A stretch of 64,000 bases of DNA from Mycobacterium sp. OTB74 (GCF_029892685.1 NZ_JARXVD010000013.1:62001-126000), one strand, 5' to 3'; positions 8,774 through 18,416 are shown, counted from the stretch's first letter. Program-made: numbers and translations. The notes: a model not told the origin generated them from the letters alone.

Positions 8774-10413
8774 GTCCACAGGGTCAGACATCGAAGCTGG
8801 CCGCACAGGCCAACGCGATCGATTCTCGGTATCACCCTTCGGCCGCTGTACGTCGCCAGCTGAACAAGGTCTTCCCAACGCACTGGTCGTTCCTGCTCGG
8901 TGAGATCGCGCTGTACAGCTTCATCGTGCTGCTGCTCACCGGCGTGTACCTGACGCTGTTCTTCGATCCGTCGATGACCGACGTCATCTACCACGGCGTA
9001 TACCAGCCGCTGCGCGGCGTGCAGATGTCCCGGGCCTACGAGTCGGCGCTGGACATCTCCTTCGAGGTGCGCGGTGGTCTGTTCGTCCGCCAGATTCACC
9101 ACTGGGCTGCACTGATGTTCGCCGCGGCGATCATGGTGCACATGGCCCGCATCTTCTTCACCGGTGCGTTCCGCCGCCCGCGTGAGGCCAACTGGGTCAT
9201 CGGTTCGCTGCTGCTGATCCTGGCCATGTTCGAGGGTTACTTCGGCTACTCGCTGCCCGACGACCTGCTGTCCGGTATCGGTCTGCGTGCCGCATTGTCC
9301 TCGATCACGCTGGGCATCCCGCTGATCGGCACCTGGATGCACTGGGCGCTGTTCGGTGGCGACTTCCCGGGCCAGATCATCATCCCGCGCATGTACGCCC
9401 TGCACATCCTGCTGATCCCGGGCGTCATCCTGGCCCTGATCGGTGCACACATGGCGCTGGTGTGGTTCCAGAAGCACACCCAGTTCCCCGGCCCCGGCCG
9501 TACCGAGAAGAACGTCGTCGGCGTGCGCGTCATGCCGGTGTTCGCGGTCAAGTCGGGTGCGTTCTTCGCCATGGTCACCGGCATCCTCGGCATCATGGGC
9601 GGTCTGCTGCAGATCAACCCCATCTGGGAGCTCGGTCCCTACAAGCCGTCGCAGGTGTCCGCTGGTAGCCAGCCCGACTTCTACATGATGTGGACCGAAG
9701 GTCTGGCGCGTATCTGGCCGCCATGGGAGTTCTACCCGTTCGGGCACACCATCCCGGCCGTCATCGGCGTGGCGCTTCTCATGGGCCTGATCTTCACCCT
9801 GCTGATCGCATGGCCGTTCATCGAGAAGAAGGTCACCGGGGACGACGCGCACCACAACCTGCTACAGCGTCCGCGTGACGTGCCGGTCCGTACTGCGATC
9901 GGTGCCATGGCGATTGCCTTCTACATGGTGCTGACCCTGGCCGCGATGAACGACATCATCGCCCTCAAGTTCCACATCTCGCTGAACGCGACGACGTGGA
10001 TCGGCCGCATCGGCATGATCGTGCTCCCCGCGATCGTCTACTACATCACCTACCGCTGGTGTGTGGGTCTGCAGCGCAGTGACCGCGCGGTGCTGGAGCA
10101 CGGCATCGAGACGGGCATCATCAAGCGGCTTCCGCACGGCGCGTACATCGAGCTGCACCAGCCGTTGGGCCCGGTCGACGACCACGGCCACCCTCTGCCG
10201 CTGGAGTACCAGGGTGCCGCCCTGCCGAAGCGGATGAACAAGTTGGGCTCTGCGGGTGCTCCCGGTACCGGCAGCTTCCTGTTCGCCGATCCGGCGTCCG
10301 AGCAGGCCGCCCTCACCGAGGCCGAGCATGCGGCCGAGCACAAGGCGCTCACCGCGCTCAAGGAGTACCAGGACGGCATTTCGCCGGCCGACGACTCCAA
10401 CGGCCACCACTAG
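8770..10413 (+). CDS. qcrB: Cytochrome b subunit of the bc1 complex
   Basis: 547-residue multi-pass membrane protein. The haem-ligating histidines lie in QIHHWAALMFAAAIMVHMAR and in HILLIPGVILALIGAHMALV. PPWEFYPFGHT stands where classical cytochrome b has its Qo-site PEWY loop. A charged C-terminal tail of about 120 residues is typical of actinobacteria. QcrB is the target of imidazopyridine inhibitors such as telacebec in M. tuberculosis. It overlaps qcrA by ATGA and ends the operon; a strong hairpin follows at once. Confidence 0.97.
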   Translation: MSPQGQTSKLAAQANAIDSRYHPSAAVRRQLNKVFPTHWSFLLGEIALYSFIVLLLTGVYLTLFFDPSMTDVIYHGVYQPLRGVQMSRAYESALDISFEVRGGLFVRQIHHWAALMFAAAIMVHMARIFFTGAFRRPREANWVIGSLLLILAMFEGYFGYSLPDDLLSGIGLRAALSSITLGIPLIGTWMHWALFGGDFPGQIIIPRMYALHILLIPGVILALIGAHMALVWFQKHTQFPGPGRTEKNVVGVRVMPVFAVKSGAFFAMVTGILGIMGGLLQINPIWELGPYKPSQVSAGSQPDFYMMWTEGLARIWPPWEFYPFGHTIPAVIGVALLMGLIFTLLIAWPFIEKKVTGDDAHHNLLQRPRDVPVRTAIGAMAIAFYMVLTLAAMNDIIALKFHISLNATTWIGRIGMIVLPAIVYYITYRWCVGLQRSDRAVLEHGIETGIIKRLPHGAYIELHQPLGPVDDHGHPLPLEYQGAALPKRMNKLGSAGAPGTGSFLFADPASEQAALTEAEHAAEHKALTALKEYQDGISPADDSNGHH

Positions 10414-10421
10414 TTCGATCT

Positions 10422-10467
10422 ACGAGTTCGGCCCGGTCTGGTTCACACCAGACCGGGCCGAACTCGT
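10422..10467. terminator. 20-bp perfect-stem hairpin after qcrB
   Basis: The left arm 10422-10441 and right arm 10448-10467 are perfectly complementary around a 6-nt TTCACA loop. It starts 8 nt after the qcrB stop and faces the 3' end of the minus-strand gene at 10529. No long T run follows (only TTG), typical of mycobacterial intrinsic terminators, and the symmetry could let it work from both directions. Confidence 0.85.
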
Positions 10468-10528
10468 TTGCGTCGAAGGTGCAGCACCCCCTACCCCACC
10501 GCGGCTCCGTCACCGCGGCCCCAGCGGC

Positions 10529-10999
10529 CTATCCTTCCCCATTCGGGCCATCAAAATTCTGCGGGGACCCCAACACCTGGAAGTGCACGGTGCCGCCCCA
10601 GGCCGCCAGGTAGCCGCGGTTGCATCCTCCGTTGACCCCTTCAGCTTGCACAGCGACCTCGTGCTCGCCCGCCGGCACCCGATACGCCGCAGTACGTTGC
10701 CCCGGCCCCAAGACGTAGGACTCCATCGCCTCGCCATCGATTCGGACGTGCGCGATGATGTCGGAGCAGTGGGTTGGATCTGCGGTGATCCAGACGTCCG
10801 ACGACGTTGGGTAGTGAGTGGTCCAAGTTTCGACGTTTTTGCACCACTGAGTCCATGGCTTCGTGCACTGATCCACCGCGAAGTGCTCATGCCAGGTATC
10901 TGCCGATGCGGGAGCGGCGAGCGCAATCGCAGCAAACCCACTCGAAGCGGTGGCGCGTACTACTCGGATCGCAATTCGTCGATTATGTGTGAACTTCAT
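10529..10999 (-). CDS. Small secreted protein of unknown function
   Basis: 156 residues with AAGGAG upstream of the ATG at 10999. A Sec signal peptide with a basic start (KFTHNRRIAIRVVR), a hydrophobic core and an ASA-DT cleavage site covers residues 1-34. The mature part of about 120 residues has four cysteines (CTKPWTQWC, THCSD, GGCNRG), which suggests disulfides, and a beta-rich pattern with many Trp and His. I do not recognise the family. It lies between the qcrB terminator and the DUF2561 gene, a position occupied by no gene in the M. tuberculosis order as I remember it. Confidence 0.75.
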   Translation of the reverse strand: MKFTHNRRIAIRVVRATASSGFAAIALAAPASADTWHEHFAVDQCTKPWTQWCKNVETWTTHYPTSSDVWITADPTHCSDIIAHVRIDGEAMESYVLGPGQRTAAYRVPAGEHEVAVQAEGVNGGCNRGYLAAWGGTVHFQVLGSPQNFDGPNGEG

Positions 11000-11190
11000 G
11001 TCTGTCTCCTTCAAGATTGCTGTGAAGGTGACGCTATTTCTGCTGGGCGCCGTAGTCGCGAGTAGCCGAGTACTCAAATCGTGGTGTGCACCGACTTGTC
11101 GCAGTAGATGACGTTGAGACCGCAATCTGGGCGGCAAATGCCGAGTACTGAGATCCCTCAGCGCAGGACCAACGGAAGGCCGAACAGAAA

Positions 11191-11868
11191 TCAGGCGGTG
11201 CGCGCCGACTCGGCCGATTCGTCCAGCACCACATGCAATTCCCGCAGGCAGTACCACGGAATGCCGACCATCGCTGCCGTGACGACGGCAGCCAGCCCGT
11301 ACAGGATCCAGGACAGCTGATCGTGGCTGTCGGCCATCATGTAGGTGGCCAGGAAAACGAACAATGTGGCAGCACCCATCGCGGCCACAATCCCCGCCGT
11401 GCAGCGCAGCCACAAGCGATCGACAGCGGCTACCGGGAAGCCCAACATGCTGGTCGCCGGCGACGCTGAATACCGACGCACCACCGGGTCGTTGAAGGAC
11501 CGCAGGCTGGTTCTTCCAGTGTCACCGAAACCAGCAGTCTCCTCGCGAGGCGGCTCCGCCGAGCCACCGAACAGCGGCCGCGGTGGGCCCTGGCCCGCAC
11601 GTCGGGCCCGCAGCAGCAACGGAATGGCGCCAAGAATCACAGCCAGTGACACGCCAATGACGGCGTACAACAGCCACGGCGTGTGCGATCCGTCCGAACC
11701 GTTTGGATGCCTGGTGCCCAGGTCGACCAGCGCCACGACGGCCGCCACCCCCGCGCCCAGCGCTGCCAGCCAGGCGCCGATGCAGACGCCGACCAGGATC
11801 CGGTCGAACTGATCCGGAGTTGCGCCGGTCACTCGTGATCGGAACGCGGATTCAGATTGGGTGGGCAT
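11191..11868 (-). CDS. DUF2561-type membrane protein (Rv2197c-like)
   Basis: 225 residues with four predicted transmembrane helices: two in the N-terminal half (ILVGVCIGAWLAALGAGVAA and WLLYAVIGVSLAVILGAI) and two near the C-terminus (CTAGIVAAMGAATLFVFLAT and ILYGLAAVVTAAMVG). A proline/glycine-rich loop lies between the pairs. The ATG at 11868 overlaps the mmpS3 stop in a TGATG junction, so the two are coupled; the TTG at 11886 is less likely. Function unknown. It is conserved beside the cytochrome oxidase genes. Confidence 0.85.
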   Translation of the reverse strand: MPTQSESAFRSRVTGATPDQFDRILVGVCIGAWLAALGAGVAAVVALVDLGTRHPNGSDGSHTPWLLYAVIGVSLAVILGAIPLLLRARRAGQGPPRPLFGGSAEPPREETAGFGDTGRTSLRSFNDPVVRRYSASPATSMLGFPVAAVDRLWLRCTAGIVAAMGAATLFVFLATYMMADSHDQLSWILYGLAAVVTAAMVGIPWYCLRELHVVLDESAESARTA

Positions 11869-12698
11869 CAACAGCTCGTCTGCCAATCGTTGTTCTGCGA
11901 AGAGGCGATGGTTTGGCCGTCACTGGTGGTGATGGTGCAGTTCAGGTGACTCAGCCGCAACAAGCTGGACGCCTGTACCGACCCGTATTCAGACAACGAG
12001 ATCGGTGTCAGGGTGATCGTCCAAGGAATGTAAACGTTCTGTTGGGTGCGCTGGTGTCCGGAAGCGTCGGTGTAGGTCACCGAGATCCGGTCCAGTGGCG
12101 CCTTGGTGCCATACACCGTGTACGTGACGTACTTCGGCCCGGCTGGGGTCGTCGTGGTCGGCGGCGGCGGTGCGGCCGCGGCCGGCGTCGACGGGGGTGG
12201 AGGCTCCGGGCTCGGCGGCGGGGGCGCCGGCTGCGTCACCGTCACCGTGGATGGCGGCGGGGGCGGTGGTGGCGGCTCCTCCGTCGTCGTTGTCTTTGGC
12301 GGCGGAGGCGGTGGTGTGGTCGTGGTGGTGAACTCGTCCTGGAACGGCGGCGCGGACGTCGTCGTACTGGTGGTCGGTGTCGCCGCGTTCTCAGAGCTGG
12401 TGTTTCGGGTCACCAAGATCGCCACCGAGGCGACCAGCGAGATCGCGGCGATGATCGCTACGACGCCGACTACCCAGGGCCAGCGTGGCGGAGGCATGTC
12501 CGCCGCCGGCTCTGCGCTACCTGGCTTGGCCTCATAGCTGTCGTAGTCGTAGAGACCTGGGTCCGGCGGCACGTATGGGCCGCTGGTGAAATGCTCGGAC
12601 TCAGGCGCTGAATACGCCCTCGAATAGATCTCGGTCTCGCCGGTGCTCGATGCGTCCGAGGCCGAATCGTCCGAGTCCTTTGAATGTGACTCGCTCAC
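11868..12698 (-). CDS. mmpS3: MmpS3-type membrane-anchored protein
   Basis: 276 residues starting with GTG. A cytoplasmic Ser/Asp/Glu-rich N-terminus of about 70 residues leads to one transmembrane helix (WPWVVGVVAIIAAISLVASV), a long Thr/Pro-rich periplasmic linker with polyproline runs, and a C-terminal MmpS domain (KYVTYTVYGTKAPLDRISVT) ending with a cysteine pair. MmpS proteins usually partner MmpL transporters, but no mmpL is next to this one, and MmpS3 is instead linked to growth and division. The proline/threonine tract length probably varies between strains. Confidence 0.9.
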   Translation of the reverse strand: MSESHSKDSDDSASDASSTGETEIYSRAYSAPESEHFTSGPYVPPDPGLYDYDSYEAKPGSAEPAADMPPPRWPWVVGVVAIIAAISLVASVAILVTRNTSSENAATPTTSTTTSAPPFQDEFTTTTTPPPPPPKTTTTEEPPPPPPPPSTVTVTQPAPPPPSPEPPPPSTPAAAAPPPPTTTTPAGPKYVTYTVYGTKAPLDRISVTYTDASGHQRTQQNVYIPWTITLTPISLSEYGSVQASSLLRLSHLNCTITTSDGQTIASSQNNDWQTSC

Positions 12699-12877
12699 CT
12701 AACGCCTATCCCTCTCGACTGCTCCATGGGCGCAGCGTCGCCGTAGCTACGGCAGACCGTACCTCGCGGCAACACTACCCAACCGGAAACCGGTAAGGAC
12801 ACCATGATGCCGACGGGCCGACAACTGACGCACGGTTGTGACCTGACCAAGAGGATCAGACGCCGGTCACCGCGAGG

Positions 12878-13297
12878 TCAGTGCTTCTCCGGACCGGTGT
12901 AGTACTCGAAGACCAGACCAGCGACCGAGGCCAGCACGAAGCAGACACCGGCAACAATCAGCCAGGGCAGCCACAATGCGATACCAACTGCAGTGGTCGA
13001 CGCCGCCAGCGCGATCATGATGGGCCACCAGCTGTGCGGGCTGTAGAAACCCAGCTCGCCGGCACCGTCGGAGATCTCGGCGTCCTCGTAGTCCTCTGGA
13101 CGGGTGTCCAGGCGGCGGGCCACGAACCGGAAGAACGTGGCGATGATCAGCGACAGACCGGTGCTGAGCACCAAAGCGGTGAGGCCGGCCCATTCGATGC
13201 CACCGTCAGCGAACATCGAGGTCAAGACGCCGTAACCGATCGACGCCAACGCAAAGAAGGCAGTCAGGAGTTCAAACAACCGGGCTTCGATATGCAT
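12878..13297 (-). CDS. ctaF: Cytochrome c oxidase subunit IV
   Basis: 139 residues with four transmembrane helices arranged in pairs and a loop RRLDTRPEDYEDAEISDGA between them, the actinobacterial CtaF pattern. It is a structural subunit of the aa3 oxidase in the bcc-aa3 supercomplex. It follows ctaC by 11 bp on the minus strand. Length and ends match Rv2199c. Confidence 0.95.
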   Translation of the reverse strand: MHIEARLFELLTAFFALASIGYGVLTSMFADGGIEWAGLTALVLSTGLSLIIATFFRFVARRLDTRPEDYEDAEISDGAGELGFYSPHSWWPIMIALAASTTAVGIALWLPWLIVAGVCFVLASVAGLVFEYYTGPEKH

Positions 13298-13308
13298 GGT
13301 GTAGTTCC

Positions 13309-14349
13309 CTACTTGCTCGCCTGGGCGGGTGCGCCGACCTGCTCACCACGACGGGTATCGAACGGGTGCGTGGTCACCGCGGTGGGCGGCAGTCCGATCG
13401 ACTGGAGTGCTTCGGCATTGGTCGCCTTCGGGTGATCCACCCGGTACTGCAAGTACTTCTGGAAGTCGGCCGGATCCACCACGCGCACTTCGAAGTTCAT
13501 CATCGAGTGGTAGGTGCCGCACATCTCGGTGCAACGCCCGACGAAAGCGCCGGTCTTCTCGATCTCGGTGACCTGGAAGACGTTGTCGGAGTGGTTGGCC
13601 TGCGGGTTCGGAATGACGTCACGCTTGAACAGGAACTCCGGTACCCAGAAGCCGTGAACCACGTCGGCCGAGGCGATCTGGAACTCGATGCGCTTGCCCT
13701 TGGGCAGCACCAGGATCGGAATCTCGGTGCTGGTTCCGATGGTCTCGACCTTGTCGAAGTTCAGGTAGGTGCGGTCCTCGGGGTTCTGGCCGCGGATGGG
13801 ACCGACCTTCTCCTCACCATGCTCGTCCTTGCCCTCGGGCTTGGACTTCATGGCGGCCTTGCGGGCTGCGTCGGCACCGTCGTAGTTGAAGCTGCCGTCG
13901 TGGAACGCCACCTTCTGGTAGCCGAACTTCCAGTTCCACTGGAAGGCCGTGACGTCGACGGTGACCTCAGGGTTGGGATCCTTGTGCAGCATCTTCTCCT
14001 GCACCACGACGGTGAAGTAGAAGAGCACCGAGATGATGAGGAACGGAACCACGGTCAGCACCAATTCCAGCGGCATGTTGTAGCCGAACTGGCGGGGCAA
14101 CTCGGTGGCGCCCTTCTTCTTCCGGTGGAAGATCATGGCCCAGAAAATCAGCGCCCAAACAATGGCGCCGACCACGAACGAGGCGATGACGGACCACACC
14201 CACAGATCACGGTTTGCATGAGCTTCCGGGGTGATACCGGTCGGCCAACCAAGACCGAATACGTCCTGCCAGCTGCACCCACTGAGCAGCAGCGTCGACG
14301 CGCCAAGAATGGCGGACAACGCCACCAACCGGAGCCCGCGAGCGGTCAC
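13309..14349 (-). CDS. ctaC: Cytochrome c oxidase subunit II (CuA) lipoprotein
   Basis: 346 residues starting with GTG, with AGGAGGG 10 nt upstream. A lipoprotein signal ends in LLLSGC. Two transmembrane helices (about 50-70 and 95-115) anchor the periplasmic cupredoxin domain, whose CuA ligands are in GRCTEMCGTYHSMM with an upstream His in SADVVHGFW. An actinobacterial insertion rich in Lys/Glu lies near 160-190. It accepts electrons from the haems of QcrC. Together with ctaF, and facing ctaE-qcrCAB, this gives the supercomplex genes except ctaD. Confidence 0.96.
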   Translation of the reverse strand: MTARGLRLVALSAILGASTLLLSGCSWQDVFGLGWPTGITPEAHANRDLWVWSVIASFVVGAIVWALIFWAMIFHRKKKGATELPRQFGYNMPLELVLTVVPFLIISVLFYFTVVVQEKMLHKDPNPEVTVDVTAFQWNWKFGYQKVAFHDGSFNYDGADAARKAAMKSKPEGKDEHGEEKVGPIRGQNPEDRTYLNFDKVETIGTSTEIPILVLPKGKRIEFQIASADVVHGFWVPEFLFKRDVIPNPQANHSDNVFQVTEIEKTGAFVGRCTEMCGTYHSMMNFEVRVVDPADFQKYLQYRVDHPKATNAEALQSIGLPPTAVTTHPFDTRRGEQVGAPAQASK

Positions 14350-14475
14350 GTTGAGGCCCTCCTAGGAGTCGGTGAAGCTAGGCGAATACTACGCAGCGTA
14401 GACCACGCCTCGCGCGCCGAGCGAAGCGACCGGCCAAACCATTCCGGCGGTTCTGAACTCACCCGCCTGAACAGG

Positions 14476-14481
14476 CATACT
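14476..14481 (+). promoter_or_regulatory. Putative -10 box of asnB
   Basis: CATACT ends 6 nt before the GTG of asnB, the same hexamer and nearly the same spacing as in front of ctaE, so transcription probably begins at the start codon. No clear -35 box. Confidence 0.45.
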
Positions 14482-14487
14482 GGCGCC

Positions 14488-16452
14488 GTGTGCGGACTGC
14501 TGGCCTATCTGGCCGACCCTCTTGCCGACCCCACTGCCGAGCCGTCGGCCGACCTGGTGAATGCGGTTTCTGACGCCACTCACCAGATGCGTCACCGTGG
14601 CCCAGACGAGTCGGGCGCGTGGGCAGACACCACCGTCCGGGCCGATGCGCACTCAGTGGTTTTCGGTTTCAACCGGCTCTCCATCATCGACATTGCGCAC
14701 AGCCATCAACCGCTGCGTTGGGGCCCGCCCGAGTCACCGGACCGCTACGCCCTGGTGTTCAACGGCGAGATCTACAACTACTTGGAGCTGCGGGAAGAAC
14801 TGGGGGCCGAGTTCGGCGCGCAATTCGCGACCGCAGGCGACAGTGAGACGATCGTCGCGGCCTACCACCATTGGGGCACCGCCGCCCTGAACCGGCTGCG
14901 CGGCATGTTCGCGTTCGCCCTGTGGGACACCGAGACCTGCGAATTGTTCTGCGCGCGTGACCCTTTCGGCATCAAGCCGCTGTACATGGCGACCGGCAGG
15001 GGCGGCACCATCCTGGGTAGCGAGAAAAAGTGCGTGCTGGAACTGGCCGCACGAGCCGGTGTCGACCTGAGCATCGACGAGCGTGCGGTGCAGCACTACA
15101 CGGTGCTGCAGTACGTGCCCGAACCCGAGACGCTGCAGCGCGGCATCCGCCGGCTGGAGTCCGGCAGTTACGCGCGGATCCGGCCGGGTCAGCAACCCGA
15201 CGTGACCCGCTACTTCCGGCCGACGTTCTCCACGGTGCCCTTTGCCGCAGGCTCCGAGCAGGCCCGGTACGACGAGATCACCGCGGTGCTGGAGGATTCG
15301 GTCGCCAAGCACATGCGCGCCGACGTGACGGTGGGCGCCTTCCTGTCGGGCGGTATCGACTCCACCGCGATCGCCGCACTTGCCATGCGGCACAACCCGA
15401 AACTGATCACCTTCACCACCGGATTCGAGCGGGAGGGCTTCTCCGAGGTCGACGTCGCGGTGGCCTCGGCTGAAGCGATCGGGGCGCGGCACGTGACCAA
15501 GGTGGTAAGCCAGGCCGAGTTCGTCGATGCGCTCCCGGAAATCGTCTGGTATCTGGACGAGCCGGTCGCCGACCCGGCCTTGGTGCCGTTGTTCTTCATC
15601 GCTCGCGAAGCCCGCAAACACGTGAAGGTCGTGCTCTCCGGCGAGGGTGCCGACGAGTTGTTCGGTGGCTACACTATTTATCGGGAACCGTTGTCGCTCA
15701 AGGCTTTCGACCGCGTTCCCCGCGGACTGCGACGCGGACTCGGCAAGGCCTCCAAGTCATTGCCGGACGGCATGCGCGGCAAGAGTCTGTTGCACCGCGG
15801 GTCGCTGACGCTCGAGGAGCGGTATTACGGCAACGCTCGCAGCTTCTCCGACGATCAACTGCGCGCCACCTTGACCCACTTCAACCCGGCTTGGACCCAC
15901 ACCGACGTGACCGCACCGATTTACGCCGAATCGGCCGGCTGGGATCCGGTGGCCCGCATGCAGCACCTGGACCTGTTCACCTGGCTGCGCGGCGACATCC
16001 TGGTCAAGGCCGACAAGATGACCATGGCCAACTCACTGGAACTGCGCGTGCCGTTCCTGGACCCCGAGGTCTTCAAGGTGGCGTCGAAGCTGCCGTACGA
16101 CCAGAAGATCACACGAACCACCACCAAGTACGCGCTTCGGCGGGCATTGGAGCCGATCGTGCCGGCGCATGTGTTGAACCGGGCGAAGCTCGGCTTCCCG
16201 GTGCCTATCCGGCACTGGCTGCGCTCGGGAGAACTACTTGAGTGGGCGCACGCCACCCTCAACGCGTCTCAGACCGACTATCTGTTCAACCGCGACGCGG
16301 TGCGGCAGATGCTCGAGGAGCACCGCACCGGCGTCAGCGATCACAGTCGCCGGTTGTGGACGGTGCTGATCTTCATGCTGTGGCATGCCATCTTCATCGA
16401 GGGCACCGTCACCCCGCAGATCAGCGAGCCGGTCTACCCCGTCGAGCTGTAA
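14488..16452 (+). CDS. asnB: Glutamine-hydrolysing asparagine synthetase
   Basis: 654 residues. After removal of the initiator, Cys2 (MCGLLAYL) is the glutaminase nucleophile. NGEIYNYLELR and GDSETIV belong to the N-terminal Ntn glutaminase domain, and SGGIDSTAIAAL (near residue 290) is the ATP-pyrophosphatase loop of the synthetase domain. The conserved SGEGADELFGGY motif follows. A GTG start is required because Cys2 must be the second residue. Rv2201-like. The frame is open far upstream (to 13366), but that is antisense to ctaC. Confidence 0.95.
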   Translation: MCGLLAYLADPLADPTAEPSADLVNAVSDATHQMRHRGPDESGAWADTTVRADAHSVVFGFNRLSIIDIAHSHQPLRWGPPESPDRYALVFNGEIYNYLELREELGAEFGAQFATAGDSETIVAAYHHWGTAALNRLRGMFAFALWDTETCELFCARDPFGIKPLYMATGRGGTILGSEKKCVLELAARAGVDLSIDERAVQHYTVLQYVPEPETLQRGIRRLESGSYARIRPGQQPDVTRYFRPTFSTVPFAAGSEQARYDEITAVLEDSVAKHMRADVTVGAFLSGGIDSTAIAALAMRHNPKLITFTTGFEREGFSEVDVAVASAEAIGARHVTKVVSQAEFVDALPEIVWYLDEPVADPALVPLFFIAREARKHVKVVLSGEGADELFGGYTIYREPLSLKAFDRVPRGLRRGLGKASKSLPDGMRGKSLLHRGSLTLEERYYGNARSFSDDQLRATLTHFNPAWTHTDVTAPIYAESAGWDPVARMQHLDLFTWLRGDILVKADKMTMANSLELRVPFLDPEVFKVASKLPYDQKITRTTTKYALRRALEPIVPAHVLNRAKLGFPVPIRHWLRSGELLEWAHATLNASQTDYLFNRDAVRQMLEEHRTGVSDHSRRLWTVLIFMLWHAIFIEGTVTPQISEPVYPVEL

Positions 16453-16498
16453 CTCTCCCGCACTTTCCCGCCCAAATGTCGATTTTGGCAGAGCGCGT

Positions 16499-17473
16499 CT
16501 AACCGAGGACCGCAGCGATCTCACTCGCGGCGTCAGCGCCGTAGGCATCCGAAAGGCGCTGCACCGCAGCCTTTTTGTCCAGGGTCCACTCCTGCGGACC
16601 GGATGCCTCCAGCACCAGGGTGGCCACCAGTGACGCCAGCTGCGCGGCCCGCTCGAGGCTCAGGCCAGCACCGCGGCCGGTCAGGAAGCCGGCCCTGAAG
16701 GCGTCGCCGATGCCGGTGGGGTCGGTCTTGTGGGTTTCGGGCAGCACGTCGACGTGCACGAAGGTGCCGTCCCGCCCGACGATGTCGACGCCCTTCTCCC
16801 CCAGCGTGGTGACGCGGAGCTGAATCTGCTTCATCACCTCAACCTCGGACCAGCCGGACTTCTGCAGCATCAGGTCCCACTCGTAGTCGTTGGTGAACAG
16901 GTACTCGGCACCGTCGATCAGCCGGCGGATCTCCTCGCCCGACAACCGGGCCAGCTGCTGACTGGGATCGGCGGCGAACTTGAGCCCCAGGGCGCGGCAT
17001 TCCTCGGTGTGCAGGAACATCGCCTCGGGGTCGTTGGCCCCGATGATCACCAGTTCGGGCTCACCCTGGGCCGCCACCAGATCGGCGAGTTTGATGTTGC
17101 GTGCCTCGGACATGGCACCCGGGTAGAACGATGCCAGCTGCGCCATGTCGTCATCAGTGGTGCAGACGAAGCGCGCGGTGTAGGCGGACTCCGACTCCAG
17201 CACCTGCGAGCAGTCGACCCCGTGCGAGGTCAGCCAGCTGCGGTACTCAGTGAAGTCCTTACCGACGGCACCAACCAGCACCGGGCTGCCGCCCAGGAGG
17301 CCGATGGCGTAGGCGATGTTGCCGGCGACGCCACCGCGGTGAATCACCAGGTCGTCGACCAGGAAGCTCAGCGACACCTTCTGCAAGTGGTCGGCCAGCA
17401 GCTGATCGGCGAACCTCCCCGGGAAGCGCATCAAGTGGTCGGTGGCGATTGATCCGGTCACAGCAATGGTCAC
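16499..17473 (-). CDS. adoK: Adenosine kinase (PfkB/ribokinase family)
   Basis: 324 residues starting with GTG, MTIAVTGSIATDHLMRFPGR. The family signature DPTGIGDAFRAGF near the C-terminus holds the catalytic Asp and anion hole, and GGVAGNIAYAIGLLGG is the N-terminal signature. Mycobacterial AdoK (Rv2202c, formerly cbhK) phosphorylates adenosine to AMP for purine salvage and is a bacterial-type enzyme closer to ribokinases than to human ADK. It converges on asnB with a 46-bp gap. Confidence 0.93.
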   Translation of the reverse strand: MTIAVTGSIATDHLMRFPGRFADQLLADHLQKVSLSFLVDDLVIHRGGVAGNIAYAIGLLGGSPVLVGAVGKDFTEYRSWLTSHGVDCSQVLESESAYTARFVCTTDDDMAQLASFYPGAMSEARNIKLADLVAAQGEPELVIIGANDPEAMFLHTEECRALGLKFAADPSQQLARLSGEEIRRLIDGAEYLFTNDYEWDLMLQKSGWSEVEVMKQIQLRVTTLGEKGVDIVGRDGTFVHVDVLPETHKTDPTGIGDAFRAGFLTGRGAGLSLERAAQLASLVATLVLEASGPQEWTLDKKAAVQRLSDAYGADAASEIAAVLG

Positions 17474-17666
17474 GAAGCGTCATCCTTCTTGGTCGGGCAC
17501 GAAGTCGTCGCGCACGAATGGGGCAAGCTTGGATCGTCAAACTTAGACGGTCTACGAAATTTCGGCGCGCGTTTCGCCGACTCATGTGAAAGTCCGACTC
17601 CCCGGCCGAGGGTACCTAACGCTTTTCCCGGTCGGCGGGAAACGGTGCGCTAGCCTTGAAGACAAC

Positions 17667-18392
17667 ATGGACGGCGCATCTTCGCACCCCGAATCGTTCC
17701 CGCCCCAGCAGGATCCGGGAAATTCACCGCAGGGCGTACCCAGCGCCCCCGGACCTGATAGCACCCCGACCCCGGCTCAAGGTTTCCCTCAGGGTTCCAT
17801 CCAGCCGCCCTATGCGACCTATCCGCTGCCGTACCCGGAATACGGGCCTACGGCCTACCCCGGAGCCCTGCCCCCACCGGTGCAGTACACGGCCCCGCCT
17901 CGCAACTCGAAGCGCACATTTTTGATCGGCACGGCCGTGGTCGCCGCGGTTGCAGCCCTGGTCGGTGGTGTCGTATTCGCGCTCAAGAGCGCCGAGGCCC
18001 ACGGCGGGCTGGCAGCTGACAGGGCGAAGACGGCCATTCAGAGCTACCTGGATGCGCTACAGCACCAGGACAAGGAAGCTATCGCCCGGCACTCGCTGTG
18101 CGGGCTGTACGACGGAATCAAAGACCACTCCACCGACCTCGCGGTGGCCAACCTGGCCAGCGACGCGTTCCGTCGGCAATTCAGCCAGGCTCAGGTCTCG
18201 TCGATCGACTCGATTGTGATGCTGTCGCCGCATCAGGCCCAGGTGCTGTTCACCATGAAGGTGACGCCTTCCGGGCGCGGATTCCGCAGTGCGCAGACCA
18301 AAGGCGAGGTCCAAGCGGTGGCCCAGATTCTGGTGCAGAAGCGCGAGTCGCTGGTGTGCTCGTATCTGCCGAGGCCGTCGGACTCGCTGTAG
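17667..18392 (+). CDS. Proline-rich single-pass membrane protein (Rv2203-like)
   Basis: 241 residues. Residues 1-85 are Pro/Gln/Tyr-rich and disordered (cytoplasmic), 90-110 form one transmembrane helix (FLIGTAVVAAVAALVGGVVF), and the exported domain of about 130 residues starts AKTAIQSYLDALQHQDKEAI. That is an NTF2-like/DUF4878-type arrangement seen in many mycobacterial membrane proteins. Function unknown. ATG at 17667; TAGCCT at 17651-17656 is a candidate -10 box. Confidence 0.8.
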   Translation: MDGASSHPESFPPQQDPGNSPQGVPSAPGPDSTPTPAQGFPQGSIQPPYATYPLPYPEYGPTAYPGALPPPVQYTAPPRNSKRTFLIGTAVVAAVAALVGGVVFALKSAEAHGGLAADRAKTAIQSYLDALQHQDKEAIARHSLCGLYDGIKDHSTDLAVANLASDAFRRQFSQAQVSSIDSIVMLSPHQAQVLFTMKVTPSGRGFRSAQTKGEVQAVAQILVQKRESLVCSYLPRPSDSL

Positions 18393-18416
18393 CTGGTCCG
18401 ACGGCCGATCAGCGGG

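Noticed and set aside
13366..14487. Long open frame in front of asnB on the plus strand
   Set aside because: It is antisense to ctaC/ctaF; asnB must start at the GTG followed by Cys2, and the upstream translation has no family features.
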